A stretch of 64,000 nucleotides of DNA, from assembly GCA_029881255.1 (NCBI GenBank), contig JAOUMY010000006.1, positions 168,013-232,012 of the forward strand. Direction: 5' to 3'. The position numbers and the translations under genes are program-made. The notes under the pieces are model-generated. The model had not been told where the DNA came from. It saw only the letters and a program-made list of their open reading frames with translations, and made no database searches. The stretch is from Gammaproteobacteria bacterium. GTDB taxonomy: Bacteria > Pseudomonadota > Gammaproteobacteria > S012-40. Positions 53,331-63,159 of the stretch are shown here, in pieces. Position 1 is the first letter of the stretch. Every line of letters starts with the position of its first letter.

Positions 53331-55686
53331 ATGCCAGGGCCTCACGTGTAGAAATGCGAATCGCGTTACGTGATGGCAGATGACTGGCGAACCAGCAGAA
53401 AAACACCGTCGTCACGACGGTTATCGCTACCCCGGCAGGACTGATACTCAAGGGAAGGTCTGCGCCGCCCATGATGAGATCACCCCAGAATCGCGCACCC
53501 AATTGACTCAGGGGCCAGGACAATATCAATCCCAAAGCCACTCCAATCATTCCCAGCAACATACCTTCGCTTACAAAGAGTCGATAAATATGTCCAGGTG
53601 TTGCGCCGATGGCGCGTAACACACCTATCTCACGGGTGCGTTCCAGCACGTTAATCCCCATTACCGATGCCATGCCTAAGGCACTTACGCTCAACACCAT
53701 TAAGGCGAACACTACAAAGCTCATCAATATAATATTGAGGTGATCGTAGAGTATCTTGACCCGTTGCTGCTGCGACTCCACATCGAGCACCGGCAGTGCA
53801 GAGTCGGCAACGATTTTTTCTATCGCAGTCTTGAGCTGTATCACGCTCGCATAGCGACGATCTTGCGCGGCAAACATCAAGCTATTGACGAGATGCTCAG
53901 GATTGAACATCGCATCGTATTGTTGTTGGTCTATATAAAACTTGGTGGTATCGAATTCTTCTACCAGACCGACTAAGGTCAGCGAAATCGTTTTTCCGCC
54001 AATACCAAGACTCAACTGCGTGTCCATGTCCGGGAAACCGTAATCCTTCCATGCCTGGGTATTCATCACCAGTTCCTGCGCAGCGCCGCTCAACCATCTA
54101 CCCTGTAGCATATCCGGTCGGCGCAATTGAGTATCAAACGGCAATGCGGTAATACCAATGCCATTTCCGGCCGTGAATATCTCGGACTGCAAAACGCCCT
54201 TTCCGCCACTCCAGGCTTCGATACGTTTGACGCCTTCAACATCTTCAAACAGCGGCAATAATTTTTCGCGACTTACCGGTGCCTTGAGTACCAGTTTGAC
54301 GTCGTAGCGCATGCTATCGCTAGTCTGTTGCAACATTTCAAATAGCGAATGTCGAACATTGAACCCGGCATCAAACATCGCCACGCCAAACGCCATGCTC
54401 ACTAAGGTGACAATTAATCGGCTCTTTCTGCGCATGCTATTGCGAACCGCAAACACGATGCTACCAGGTAAGTACGATGTGATAGACGACGCACTTCTGA
54501 TTTTTTGCATGGAAGCATCCAGACCATATTCTCCGATACCTTGCTTCACTGACATCGCAGTACCACGAATAATCGTCGATAGAGAAAAGAGCAGCGGCAA
54601 TAACAGAGCCGCAGCGATCAAAACCAGATAGACCTCAAACGGTAATTGGGTTGTCAGTATCTCGAAATTCAATTGCAACGCCGTGCCATAGGCCAGACCA
54701 TATCCTGACGCAATCGCCAGTGGAATGCCGATAGCGCCAGACAACACACCTAATGACACAACCATTAACAGATAAATCACAAACACCTGAGAACGTCGGC
54801 CACCGATCGCCTTTAACACTGCAATCTGTCGCAATTGCTTAGACAATAGCGAGGCCATCAATTGCGACACCAACACCGCCGCCATCACAAAGGCCAGAAA
54901 ACCGATACTGCCCTGTAACAACAACAAACTATCGAGCTGCCATTGATGTGGGTGGGCATTGAAATTTGGCGTTGATACGATGCGTAACTTCTTGCCCTGT
55001 CGCGCCATTGCTTCGCGCAACTGCGTTACGGCAACTGCGACATCGTCTTTCGAACCAACATTACGAAAGCGCACTATCATACGTTGATATGGCGACTCTC
55101 CGGTAAACTGACGATAGGTGTCGCTATGCATATAGCCAAAGATAAAATGATCCTGCGTAGCAGGTGGCTGAGCGGGATCGAAGGCGATGCCGCTGACGGC
55201 AATCTCATGCGTCGAGTTATTCATTCGTACTCTCGGCGCAGACCCCACTTTGATATTGGAAATCAGCCGGCCATTGCGTTCGATCAACATGCTTCCCGCT
55301 GCGGGTATTTGCTCGCCTTCCTGGTGGTAAACATGGGCAAGAGCGGTATGAGAAAAGTCATACAGTCCATATAGTCTCAGCGGCACCCATAAATCCGGTT
55401 GTATCTCAATGCGGTGCACTGAGTATTCGCGAAACTCGGCGGCGTCAACATAGGAAAGCGCATTCACCCACGACGCGTCACCCGCTACGAAATCATCTGA
55501 AACGAGAACAACATGTGGCGGTGCCGTCTCCAGGAAATTTTTCGGCATGTCCTGCGATAGCACCGTATAGGAAACCAGAATTGCACCTACGCCCCAAATT
55601 CCGATCACCAGTGCAAATACCACCAGTGCGAATCGCCCAGGCTCATAACGAATATCGCTAATCGCTTTTTTTAATAACATATTCAT
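53323..55686 (-). CDS. ABC transporter permease, FtsX/MacB-like with two FtsX domains
   Basis: 787 residues. An N-terminal helix (about 18-40), a long extracytoplasmic region (about 45-265), FtsX domain 1 (about 268-375, with LRQIAVLKAIGGRRSQVFVI), another extracytoplasmic domain (about 430-650), and FtsX domain 2 (about 660-780, with TREIGVLRAIGATPGHIYRL). This eight-helix duplicated layout is shared with permeases that move lipids, peptides or macrolides across the inner membrane or work as mechanotransmitters. It overlaps the ATPase gene's stop by one base (TAATG-type). Confidence 0.9.
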   Translation of the reverse strand: MNMLLKKAISDIRYEPGRFALVVFALVIGIWGVGAILVSYTVLSQDMPKNFLETAPPHVVLVSDDFVAGDASWVNALSYVDAAEFREYSVHRIEIQPDLWVPLRLYGLYDFSHTALAHVYHQEGEQIPAAGSMLIERNGRLISNIKVGSAPRVRMNNSTHEIAVSGIAFDPAQPPATQDHFIFGYMHSDTYRQFTGESPYQRMIVRFRNVGSKDDVAVAVTQLREAMARQGKKLRIVSTPNFNAHPHQWQLDSLLLLQGSIGFLAFVMAAVLVSQLMASLLSKQLRQIAVLKAIGGRRSQVFVIYLLMVVSLGVLSGAIGIPLAIASGYGLAYGTALQLNFEILTTQLPFEVYLVLIAAALLLPLLFSLSTIIRGTAMSVKQGIGEYGLDASMQKIRSASSITSYLPGSIVFAVRNSMRRKSRLIVTLVSMAFGVAMFDAGFNVRHSLFEMLQQTSDSMRYDVKLVLKAPVSREKLLPLFEDVEGVKRIEAWSGGKGVLQSEIFTAGNGIGITALPFDTQLRRPDMLQGRWLSGAAQELVMNTQAWKDYGFPDMDTQLSLGIGGKTISLTLVGLVEEFDTTKFYIDQQQYDAMFNPEHLVNSLMFAAQDRRYASVIQLKTAIEKIVADSALPVLDVESQQQRVKILYDHLNIILMSFVVFALMVLSVSALGMASVMGINVLERTREIGVLRAIGATPGHIYRLFVSEGMLLGMIGVALGLILSWPLSQLGARFWGDLIMGGADLPLSISPAGVAITVVTTVFFCWFASHLPSRNAIRISTREALAYE

Positions 55687-56396
55687 TAGCCGACCTCCTT
55701 TAAGCCATACTCCTGCTTCAGGTCTTCCGTCACCTGACCATCGTGTAGGCGAACAACACGCGAAAACCTGTCCAGCGACGACTGTTCATGGGTTACCACA
55801 ATGACGGTCTTGCCCTCATTCACCAGCGTTTCAAATAACGACATAATGTCATTCGCCGTCGTACTGTCGAGATTGCCCGTCGGTTCGTCGGCGACGAGAA
55901 CAGGAGAATTATTGGCGAGTGCGCGAGCTATTGCCGCACGTTGCTGCTCACCACCAGACAATGCTGCCGGAAGCTTTTGTGCGTGCTGCGCAATCCCAAC
56001 CCGCGTCAATAATTGCGTGATACGCGCTGCACGTTGGCTTTTTGGAATCACATTAACAAACTCCATTGCCAGGGCCAGATTCTCGGCAATCGTCAGGGTA
56101 GGAATGAGTTGGAAGAATTGAAACACGATCCCAATATTACTCCCCCGCCAGGCCGCCAGTTGGCTCTCATTCATGCGGTGTATATCACCGCTATTGACCT
56201 TCACCACGCCCTCGGACGGATGATCAATACCAGTAAACATGTTCAACAGCGTCGATTTGCCGCTCCCAGAGCGCCCAACGATGGCTACAAATTCACCTGC
56301 GCCGATCTCCAGCGAGATCTCCCGCAAGGCATGAAATCGTCCCGCAGCGGCGTCATACCAACGGGATACCTGTTGTAGTTGAATCAGTTTTTTCAT
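55686..56396 (-). CDS. ABC transporter ATP-binding protein (MacB/LolD-like)
   Basis: 236 residues. Walker A GRSGSGKST (about 41-49), Q-loop VFQFFQLIPT, signature LSGGEQQRAAIARAL near 145, Walker B VLVADEPTGNLDS near 167, and H-loop VTHEQS. Powers the permease encoded next. First gene of the three-gene exporter operon; its promoter region contains the tandem palindromes at 56472-56515, and a divergent PadR-type gene lies on the other side, so repression by that regulator is likely. Confidence 0.95.
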   Translation of the reverse strand: MKKLIQLQQVSRWYDAAAGRFHALREISLEIGAGEFVAIVGRSGSGKSTLLNMFTGIDHPSEGVVKVNSGDIHRMNESQLAAWRGSNIGIVFQFFQLIPTLTIAENLALAMEFVNVIPKSQRAARITQLLTRVGIAQHAQKLPAALSGGEQQRAAIARALANNSPVLVADEPTGNLDSTTANDIMSLFETLVNEGKTVIVVTHEQSSLDRFSRVVRLHDGQVTEDLKQEYGLKEVG

Positions 56397-56471
56397 TGCT
56401 GCCTCCTGGATAGGGATATCGTTTCAGTCGTTATGGTGGGCAGAGCCTACAGATCCAGAGCAGGCCTCCGC

Positions 56472-56515
56472 TATACCGTATAGCTGCTATACAGTATAGT
56501 GTTATCGCGTATAGT
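56472..56515. promoter_or_regulatory. tandem palindromic operator between the ABC exporter and PadR genes
   Basis: Two perfect 13-base palindromes of the form CTATACnGTATAG at 56472-56484 and 56488-56500, starts 16 bases apart, and a third degenerate copy at 56503-56515 with an intact right half. A TATACT -10-like box for the exporter on the minus strand (56494-56499) overlaps the second copy. The regular spacing, about one and a half helical turns, suggests cooperative binding of dimers. Confidence 0.7.
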
Positions 56516-56634
56516 TAGTAAACCTTGAGGGGAAAATTTTATGTAGCATGCCTATAATGCTCCGGGTTCTGTCCCGACAACGGCCATGCGACAAATTTAG
56601 ACAGCTGATATAACACGCGGATAAACAACTACTT

Positions 56635-57171
56635 ATGTCTACTATTGATTTGATTGTGCTGGGCATTTTGCTCAGAGAAGCGCAAAACGCCTATGAAGTG
56701 GTGCGCTTCATCCGTGAAAAAGAGGTGCATCGCGTACTCAAAATAAGCGAACCGGCGGTCTTCAAAAGTTGCCGACGTCTGGCTGAGGGCGGATACCTGG
56801 ATGGTCAGACCATTCGTAGCGAAGGCGTGCCCGATAAGGTGGTTTATGCGGTTAATGCCAAGGGGGAGCAATATTTTTCCGAACTGATGAAGCATTTCGC
56901 TGCGAACTTCAAACCCTTTTATCTCGACTTTAATACGGTATTGTGGAATATCGATCAGTTAAAAGAAGAAGATGCGCTCAATTCCTTACGAACACTTCAG
57001 GAACAACTACACGAGGCATATCTCTGGGTTAGCAAACACGACGAAGAAGTCAGAAGTTTTCTGCCGTTTGGACCAAGACAAATCGTAAAACAATACACCA
57101 TGACAATCGGTGCGCTAAAACAATGGATTGATGAAGCAGTTGAGGACTATTCACATAAAAATACGCGCTAA
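56635..57171 (+). CDS. PadR family transcriptional regulator
   Basis: 178 residues. The N-terminal winged helix (about 1-85) follows the PadR pattern: STIDLIVLGILLREAQNAYEVVRFI, then ISEPAVFKSCRRLAEGGYLDGQ and DKVVYAVNAKGEQYF. The C-terminal half (about 90-178) is the helical dimerisation region of the Vir-like subgroup. PadR proteins are usually repressors released by small molecules. It is divergent from the ABC exporter operon and the region between holds the palindrome array, the best candidate for its operator. No ligand can be inferred. Confidence 0.88.
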   Translation: MSTIDLIVLGILLREAQNAYEVVRFIREKEVHRVLKISEPAVFKSCRRLAEGGYLDGQTIRSEGVPDKVVYAVNAKGEQYFSELMKHFAANFKPFYLDFNTVLWNIDQLKEEDALNSLRTLQEQLHEAYLWVSKHDEEVRSFLPFGPRQIVKQYTMTIGALKQWIDEAVEDYSHKNTR

Positions 57172-57225
57172 TTGTAAATTGTTGCGACTGATTCCCATAT
57201 TTATTACACCCAACGCCCGAACTCA

Positions 57226-57253
57226 CTAAAGTTTCCACACCGCATCTCGCTAT
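57226..57253 (+). promoter_or_regulatory. possible sigma-28 (FliA) promoter of the chemotaxis receptor
   Basis: The -35 element TAAAGTTT (57226-57233) is a perfect match to the FliA consensus. The -10 element CTCGCTAT (57246-57253) matches 4 of 8 positions of GCCGATAA, with one base more than ideal spacing. Chemotaxis receptors are typical FliA targets. Confidence 0.4.
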
Positions 57254-57304
57254 CCCTTCTATATATAGACGTACAAAACAAATGTTTTAGTCGGGAATAA
57301 CACC

Positions 57305-58810
57305 ATGAATATGTCAAACTTAACGGTGGGCAAGCGCTTGATGATAGGGTTTAGTGTTCTCGCCCTAATCTTTATCATTTCTATCGGTATTACACTCCAA
57401 GCGAGCAACCACGTAACAGATTCCGTCGAGCAGATCATAACTGAACAGTTTCCCTATGCCTTGGTCGCCGATGATATCGCGATAAATATTGTTCAAGTCC
57501 AGCAGTGGCTGACGGACGTGTCCGCTACACACAATCCCGACGGATATAAGGACGCCGAAGAAGCCGCGGACAACGTTAAAAAGGGAATTGAAAAATTTCG
57601 TGCGCTGTTTGAATCGCACAAAGATAAAGTCGCGTTGGAAAATCTTAATCAACTAGATACGGCCTTTGATGCCTTTTATAAAACGGGTATACGCATGGCC
57701 GAAGCATATTTGACTAAAGGTATAGAAGCCGGCAATGTGGTAATGGAAGATTTTGACGTGACTTCCGAGCGCCTGACAGAAAAAGCCATAACTCTCAAAT
57801 CAGCACAAATGCAGGCCGCCCACGGGGTACTGGAAGATTCTTTATCCTCCGCAAACAGACTCGAAACACTACAATATTTACTCGGTACCTTCGCCGTGTT
57901 GTTTTGCCTTGTAATTGCTGGCGTGATTACCCGTAGCGTTACGACACCTTTAAAAACCATGCTCGACGCGACGATTGAGCTGCGTGAAGGCGATGGTGAT
58001 TTAACGCGGCGACTACCAGACTTTGGGAAAAACGAACTCGGCGATGTTTCTGTCGCAATGAACGGATTCATCGAAAAAATACAAGACGTCATGCTGCGCG
58101 TAAATGAGACGGCTGAAAGAATTGCCGACTGCGCCGCCCAGGGTAAAGATACCTCTGGAGAACTGAGCTCTGCCGCTTCACGTCAGGCCGCCAGCCTGGA
58201 GGAAACCGGTGCGACGCTCACACAAATGGCAGCATCTATCAATGCCAACTCGGATAACGCCAAACGCACGGATGAAGTCGCCTCTACCGTGGCAACCGAG
58301 GCCAAAGCAGGTGGGGATGCTGTTGCTAGAACATCAGAGGCGATGAACGTTATAGCTGAAAAAATCGACCTCATTCAAGACATCGCTTACAAAACCAATT
58401 TGCTTGCCTTGAACGCCGCCATAGAAGCCGCTCGCGCAGGTGACCATGGTAAGGGTTTCGCCGTGGTCGCTGATGAAGTACGCAAACTCGCCGAACGCAG
58501 CCAACATGCAGCGCAAGAAATAACGGAACTGACGGTAAGCAGCGTGCAAATTGCATCCGAAGCAGGAACACTGCTCGCGAAAATCGTCCCCGCCATAGAA
58601 GAAACTGCCACGCTTGTGCGCGAGATAACCGCTTCTTCTAAAGAGCAATCTTCCGGTGTCAATCAGGTCTCAGATGTAATAACAGATCTCGACAAAGTCG
58701 CACAGGCGACAGCAAGCGCATCAGAACAATTGGCAGCTAGCTCAGGTATGTTAAATTCACAGGCAATCGAACTATCCACCATTCTTTCGTACTTCCGTCT
58801 GAGCAATTAG
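57305..58810 (+). CDS. methyl-accepting chemotaxis protein
   Basis: 501 residues. Membrane helix (about 9-30), periplasmic four-helix-type sensor region (about 31-185), second helix (about 188-210), HAMP (about 212-265), and a cytoplasmic signalling domain whose hairpin tip reads [20 protein letters not shown], then [18 protein letters not shown]. It relays ligand binding to CheA/CheW. The cytoplasmic part is short (about 36-heptad class) and lacks a C-terminal CheR tether. No che gene is nearby. The upstream stretch holds a possible sigma-28 promoter. Confidence 0.95.
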   Translation: MNMSNLTVGKRLMIGFSVLALIFIISIGITLQASNHVTDSVEQIITEQFPYALVADDIAINIVQVQQWLTDVSATHNPDGYKDAEEAADNVKKGIEKFRALFESHKDKVALENLNQLDTAFDAFYKTGIRMAEAYLTKGIEAGNVVMEDFDVTSERLTEKAITLKSAQMQAAHGVLEDSLSSANRLETLQYLLGTFAVLFCLVIAGVITRSVTTPLKTMLDATIELREGDGDLTRRLPDFGKNELGDVSVAMNGFIEKIQDVMLRVNETAERIADCAAQGKDTSGELSSAASRQAASLEETGATLTQMAASINANSDNAKRTDEVASTVATEAKAGGDAVARTSEAMNVIAEKIDLIQDIAYKTNLLALNAAIEAARAGDHGKGFAVVADEVRKLAERSQHAAQEITELTVSSVQIASEAGTLLAKIVPAIEETATLVREITASSKEQSSGVNQVSDVITDLDKVAQATASASEQLAASSGMLNSQAIELSTILSYFRLSN

Positions 58811-58819
58811 GATGGCTTG

Positions 58820-60841
58820 CTAGCGGTTTGAATCGAGAGCAAGCACCGAAGCAATGGTTTCGCGGAATTCCTTGATTTGAAGTGGCTTACTGATGTGTAA
58901 ATAGAACCCGGCCTGCCGGCTTTTTTCTACATCGGATGGCAGGGCATTGGCGCTAACTGCAATCACCGGAACTTTATCCGAGAGCAAGCCCTTTTCTATA
59001 AGCATTTCGTGTAACTCGTATCCACTCATCTCAGGCAAATTGAGATCCAATAACAACAGATCGACGGAATTGTTCTCCAGCCACGCAGCGGCCTGACTGG
59101 GGCTCATCACTGAGTGAAACGATATGCCACTAAAAATAGATAGCGCTTTCTTAACAATAAGGGTGTTGACAGCATTGTCCTCAACGTAAAGAACCTTGCA
59201 TTCTCTTCCGGCTAGTTTTCCTGGAGACTCACTTTCCGAATTCATTGGTTTTACCCCTTCCTCAGTCGCGCAACCGCTACCATTACGCCTTAAAGACACT
59301 GTGAATATACTGCCTCTACCGGGTTCACTGGATACCGAGATTTCACCCTGCATGAGCGTCACCAGACTCCTGGTAATACTTAAGCCTATTCCCACACCTT
59401 CACCGTCAGTCACATTCTTACCTTGAACAAATGGCTTAAATATCTCTTCCAAAAACGACGCGTCTATACCCACGCCAGTATCAACAACCTCGATAGAAAC
59501 AGTTCCCGTTGTCCTGGTCGTAAGACGTATGTACACGCGCCCATCCACCTGGTTATAACGAATGGCATTATTCAGGAGATTGACGATCACTTGTTTTAAT
59601 CTCAACTCATCCGCTTCCACGCAGACATCGCGTTCAGCTATCTCATTAACCACCGTAATACCGTGTTTCTTTGCCGTAGCCTGGGTAAGCTTGATACTCT
59701 CCTGCACAACGCGATCTACGCAAACAGACCGCAGTTTTATTTTCAACTGCCCGTTTTCGATCCGCGACAAATCCAAAATGTCATTTATCAGCGACAAGAG
59801 ATAATGTCCCGCGCGATGTATATCCTTTACACCTTGGCGTTGATCAGTGCTAAGACCACTATCCTCTTCCAGTATTTCACTCAATCCCAATATGGCGTTA
59901 AGCGGCGTGCGTAGTTCATGACTCATGTTTGAAAGAAATACTGATTTGGCTTTCTCTGATTCTTCCGCGCGGTTTTTGGCGCGTTCCATCAAAATTTTGG
60001 ATAGCGTAACATTATGTATGTTGTCCAACATATTATTGATGGCAAAAGCCAGTTTACCGAATTCGTCTTTTCGGTTTTCCTCCATACGGCTGTTTCGGTT
60101 AAATGCCTGCTCGTCCATGCCACCTAAAAACGCAAGTACACGAGAAAGCGGTTTAAATACTTTTTTATCCAAAATACGTTTTAATATTAGCGTAGAAAGC
60201 AAGATACTCAGAAATGAAGCAAAATGAAAAAATAGAGGCGCGCTGATACTTTTCTTTATTTGTTCCGCTTCCTGTATATAGGCTAAACCAATTTGAGAGA
60301 CGAGATCATCGAACTTATCATTAAACTCCTGCTGCCCCAACTTGAGTCGATGCAAGTCTGAATCACTTACATTAGCGCCTTCTGACAGGCGAGCCGCAAT
60401 CGCCAGATTTTCCTTCAGATACACCCTGTAGTCATTACGAATCAACAATAGAATGTCGCGTATATTCTTTTCGGCTCGACTACTACCTTCGTCGTCGCTT
60501 CCAGTAGTCAACATGATTGCGCGGCGATCATCCATTAAAGAAAATAGTTCGTCACTTAGTTCATAGAACTTATTTCCTTCGGCCGCCGCCAGTAGCAAAA
60601 GATTTTCGTCTCGTAACACAGCCGCCTGCAGAGCGTGGCGCTGGGTTGCGTTAACTGTCTCACGAACATCAAATACATTTTGCTGGGCACGCGCGGATTT
60701 TTCCAACGTATTGGCTATCGCCAAATCCAACTCTTGCGAGGAGTACCAGTCTAAGACGCCCATAGCGGCGATATACGATAGCAAAAACAGAAAGGATACA
60801 TCGATGACGGTTTTGATACTGTAGTCTCTAAAAGGCAGCAT
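58820..60841 (-). CDS. membrane hybrid histidine kinase with C-terminal receiver
   Basis: 673 residues. Membrane helix (about 13-30), long helical periplasmic region (about 35-200), second helix (about 203-222), HAMP (about 225-280), HisKA with SNMSHELRTPLNAILGLSEIL (phospho-His near 311), ATPase (NLLNNAIRYNQ, DTGVGIDASFLEEIFKPF, GVGIGLSITRSL), and a receiver (about 550-668, LLLLDLNLPEMSGYE). It starts 3 bases after a PstS-like binding-protein gene, so ligand-loaded binding protein may signal through the periplasmic region. No Hpt or output protein is adjacent. Confidence 0.93.
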   Translation of the reverse strand: MLPFRDYSIKTVIDVSFLFLLSYIAAMGVLDWYSSQELDLAIANTLEKSARAQQNVFDVRETVNATQRHALQAAVLRDENLLLLAAAEGNKFYELSDELFSLMDDRRAIMLTTGSDDEGSSRAEKNIRDILLLIRNDYRVYLKENLAIAARLSEGANVSDSDLHRLKLGQQEFNDKFDDLVSQIGLAYIQEAEQIKKSISAPLFFHFASFLSILLSTLILKRILDKKVFKPLSRVLAFLGGMDEQAFNRNSRMEENRKDEFGKLAFAINNMLDNIHNVTLSKILMERAKNRAEESEKAKSVFLSNMSHELRTPLNAILGLSEILEEDSGLSTDQRQGVKDIHRAGHYLLSLINDILDLSRIENGQLKIKLRSVCVDRVVQESIKLTQATAKKHGITVVNEIAERDVCVEADELRLKQVIVNLLNNAIRYNQVDGRVYIRLTTRTTGTVSIEVVDTGVGIDASFLEEIFKPFVQGKNVTDGEGVGIGLSITRSLVTLMQGEISVSSEPGRGSIFTVSLRRNGSGCATEEGVKPMNSESESPGKLAGRECKVLYVEDNAVNTLIVKKALSIFSGISFHSVMSPSQAAAWLENNSVDLLLLDLNLPEMSGYELHEMLIEKGLLSDKVPVIAVSANALPSDVEKSRQAGFYLHISKPLQIKEFRETIASVLALDSNR

Positions 60842-60844
60842 GGA

Positions 60845-61678
60845 CTACTCCACCGGAATATAGTTTTTATTGAGGATAATATCTCGTGCACGCGGCGACA
60901 GCATAAATCGAATAAATTGTGTTACCGCTTTATCCTCGACATGATTCTTTTTCACCACCAGATTTAACTGTCGTAGAACTGGAAACTTACGTAGCTTGAC
61001 GTTTTCAGAAGTTGCGGCAATACCATCGACGGGTAGGGCCTTAACTTTCAAGCCCACATTTTGCGCCCGCTCAATCGCTCCTATAGACGCATAACCAATG
61101 GCATCAGGTTCAATTCCGACCAGCGCCAGTACTTCTGCGTTTGCGCCTACCAGTGTCGCCGATTCCGCGAGCGAGTTTATCGAAAAAGCGTTATCAAATA
61201 TCTCCCGCGTCGATCGACCTTTTTCCTTGGAGATAAGTACTATGCTTTTTTGTACTGGACCACCAAAGAGCGACCAATCGATAGCGTCTCCAGTAAAAAT
61301 TGCCTTTATATTTTGCCGTGAAATCTGCGTAACCGGATTATTGGCATGTATAACGACAGCCACCCCATCATAACCCAGAGTAAAAGCCGTTAACTCCCCT
61401 TCTTCTTTCGCGGTTAACGCCCTCGAGACCATTCCAATATTTGATTCGCCTGCAATAGTGTCACGAATACCTTTTCCACTGCCCCCGCCAACGACATGAA
61501 AATCGATTCCCGTTTCCTGCTCGAAGACACGCGCTGCCGCCTGTATCATTGGCAACACAGTGCTCGACCCTGATATGCGGCGATCTCCGGCATTTGCCGT
61601 CACCCCCCCAAACGAAGTGATGGAAAATATTAGCCAGAACATTAGGGTAATAGTGGTCTTTTTGCGAATGATCATCAT
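60845..61678 (-). CDS. PstS-like periplasmic substrate-binding protein
   Basis: 277 residues with a signal peptide (cleavage near GGVTANA). The fold is that of phosphate-binding proteins: ISGSSTVLPMIQAAARVFEQ, the anion-binding VGGGSGKGIRDTI, IGMVSRALTAKE, FTLGYDGVAVVIHANNPV and a later KGRSTREIFDNAF. Classical PstS pairs with the PstCAB permease, which is absent here; instead the gene is coupled to a sensor kinase. Likely a sensory binding protein for phosphate or another oxyanion. Gene start MMIIRKKT; the second Met is an alternative. Confidence 0.9.
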   Translation of the reverse strand: MMIIRKKTTITLMFWLIFSITSFGGVTANAGDRRISGSSTVLPMIQAAARVFEQETGIDFHVVGGGSGKGIRDTIAGESNIGMVSRALTAKEEGELTAFTLGYDGVAVVIHANNPVTQISRQNIKAIFTGDAIDWSLFGGPVQKSIVLISKEKGRSTREIFDNAFSINSLAESATLVGANAEVLALVGIEPDAIGYASIGAIERAQNVGLKVKALPVDGIAATSENVKLRKFPVLRQLNLVVKKNHVEDKAVTQFIRFMLSPRARDIILNKNYIPVE

Positions 61679-61882
61679 ACGATAAAATTATTTCTTAGAA
61701 TCACTATCGGCACTTATCGAACAAAGTTTTACCTTACATATCTCATATTGTTTGTATGAATAAGGCGATTGAGTTCTATGCCAGCGCAGTTCACTGGTTT
61801 GCGTTCACACCATTGCTCGACTACATTTTTGTTATAAGGCCAACGCAGCGCCGGTATAACAATGATCTAATGTGGGGAACAT

Positions 61883-63118
61883 ATGAAAGGACGCACTTTC
61901 GCAGGCTTTGCCGTGGCCGCTATTCTGTTTGCATGTGGTGAGCCTCTTCCTATTTACTCAATTCATTCATCCTTGCAGGCAAGTTTTGTACGCACGCCAA
62001 TGACGCCGTTGGTGGTTCGGTTGAATGAGCTGACAGATGATCAACGTCAGGATGTCATACCGATTAGCGGTACTAAAGGCGTGGTATTCAACGATCCTAA
62101 AGGTGAATACGATCTCAATGTCGCACGCATCAATAAACGCGCGCGCGTACAAGGTCGAGTCACAACGCTTACTTCGGGAGTATCGCTATTAACACAACGA
62201 ATCTACTATACCGCTGGCTCCATTGCCCGCTACAACCTGTATGAGTATGATCTGACAACTGGCATGCGTAGCAAACGCATTCAATACAGCGGGCCAGGCG
62301 TGGACACAATCTGGTTTAACGAAGACGATGACATCAAGGAGTATGTTGTTTACAACGCCACTATAAACGCTATTAACGTACACATGGCGCGTTATAGTGG
62401 CCCTGGCGTGGATACTCTCTGGTTTACCGAAGATGACGACGTTCGATACTATATGGCGGACCTCTTAGACGCCACAGGTGCCGTTGTCGCTATGGCGCAA
62501 TTTAACAGCGCTGGCGCAGACACCACCTGGTTTAGCGCCGATGATGAAATCGGCTCGGCGGAAATGGAAATGATTGATGCCGATGGCGATATGCGTTGGA
62601 TGGAATTCGTCGACGCCGGTACCGACATGGATTGGAGTACGCTTGATGACAATACCGTTGGCAGCTTTGCCATGGTAATGCTTAATGTCGATGGATTGCC
62701 CGAGCGCCATAACTTTTTTGCCGACACCGGTGCAGACGCCACGCCTTTTACACCCGACGATACCGTCGCTTACTACCACGATTTTACTTACAACGCCCTC
62801 GGCGATCGTGAAACAGAAATACTGTTTTCCGCGCCGGGTGACGATATGCTGTGGCATACCGCCGATGATGTTATTGATAATTGCGAGGCGTTTAGTTATA
62901 CCGCAGACAATAATCTCGATCAGGAAATACGTACGCTTGCTGGTGTCGACCTCACATGTTTTACCGCCGACGATCAAACCATACGCTACGACGCGCATAT
63001 TTATGATGTTACGAATCACCTGACCGGTGAAAATCGTTATGACGATGCAGGAGTAGACGTGACATGGTTTACCGACGACGATGTCCTTGGGCGAGAAAGC
63101 ATTTACACCCCGCAATAA
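61883..63118 (+). CDS. lipoprotein with eight acidic 36-residue repeats
   Basis: 411 residues. The N-terminus ends in LFAC (Cys18), a lipobox, so it should be lipid-anchored; Gly-Glu at +2 and +3 gives no inner-membrane Asp signal. From residue 136 the motif G-x-D-x-x-W-F-T-x-D-D-x-I recurs eight times with a 36-residue period (about 136, 172, 209, 244, 280, 316, 352 and 388). Each unit is acidic and could bind calcium. Outside the motif, units share 'YD...G' beta-strand-like stretches reminiscent of YD repeats. I do not recognise a named family. It stands alone; a hairpin follows the stop. Confidence 0.75.
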   Translation: MKGRTFAGFAVAAILFACGEPLPIYSIHSSLQASFVRTPMTPLVVRLNELTDDQRQDVIPISGTKGVVFNDPKGEYDLNVARINKRARVQGRVTTLTSGVSLLTQRIYYTAGSIARYNLYEYDLTTGMRSKRIQYSGPGVDTIWFNEDDDIKEYVVYNATINAINVHMARYSGPGVDTLWFTEDDDVRYYMADLLDATGAVVAMAQFNSAGADTTWFSADDEIGSAEMEMIDADGDMRWMEFVDAGTDMDWSTLDDNTVGSFAMVMLNVDGLPERHNFFADTGADATPFTPDDTVAYYHDFTYNALGDRETEILFSAPGDDMLWHTADDVIDNCEAFSYTADNNLDQEIRTLAGVDLTCFTADDQTIRYDAHIYDVTNHLTGENRYDDAGVDVTWFTDDDVLGRESIYTPQ

Positions 63119-63121
63119 ACA

Positions 63122-63149
63122 GGGCATGCCGTTTTAATACGACATGCCC
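63122..63149. terminator. hairpin between convergent genes
   Basis: 7-bp stem (63122-63128 with 63143-63149) with a 14-base loop containing tttt. No T-run follows on either strand, so its role as a terminator is uncertain. Confidence 0.4.
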
Positions 63150-63159
63150 ATACGGAAGA

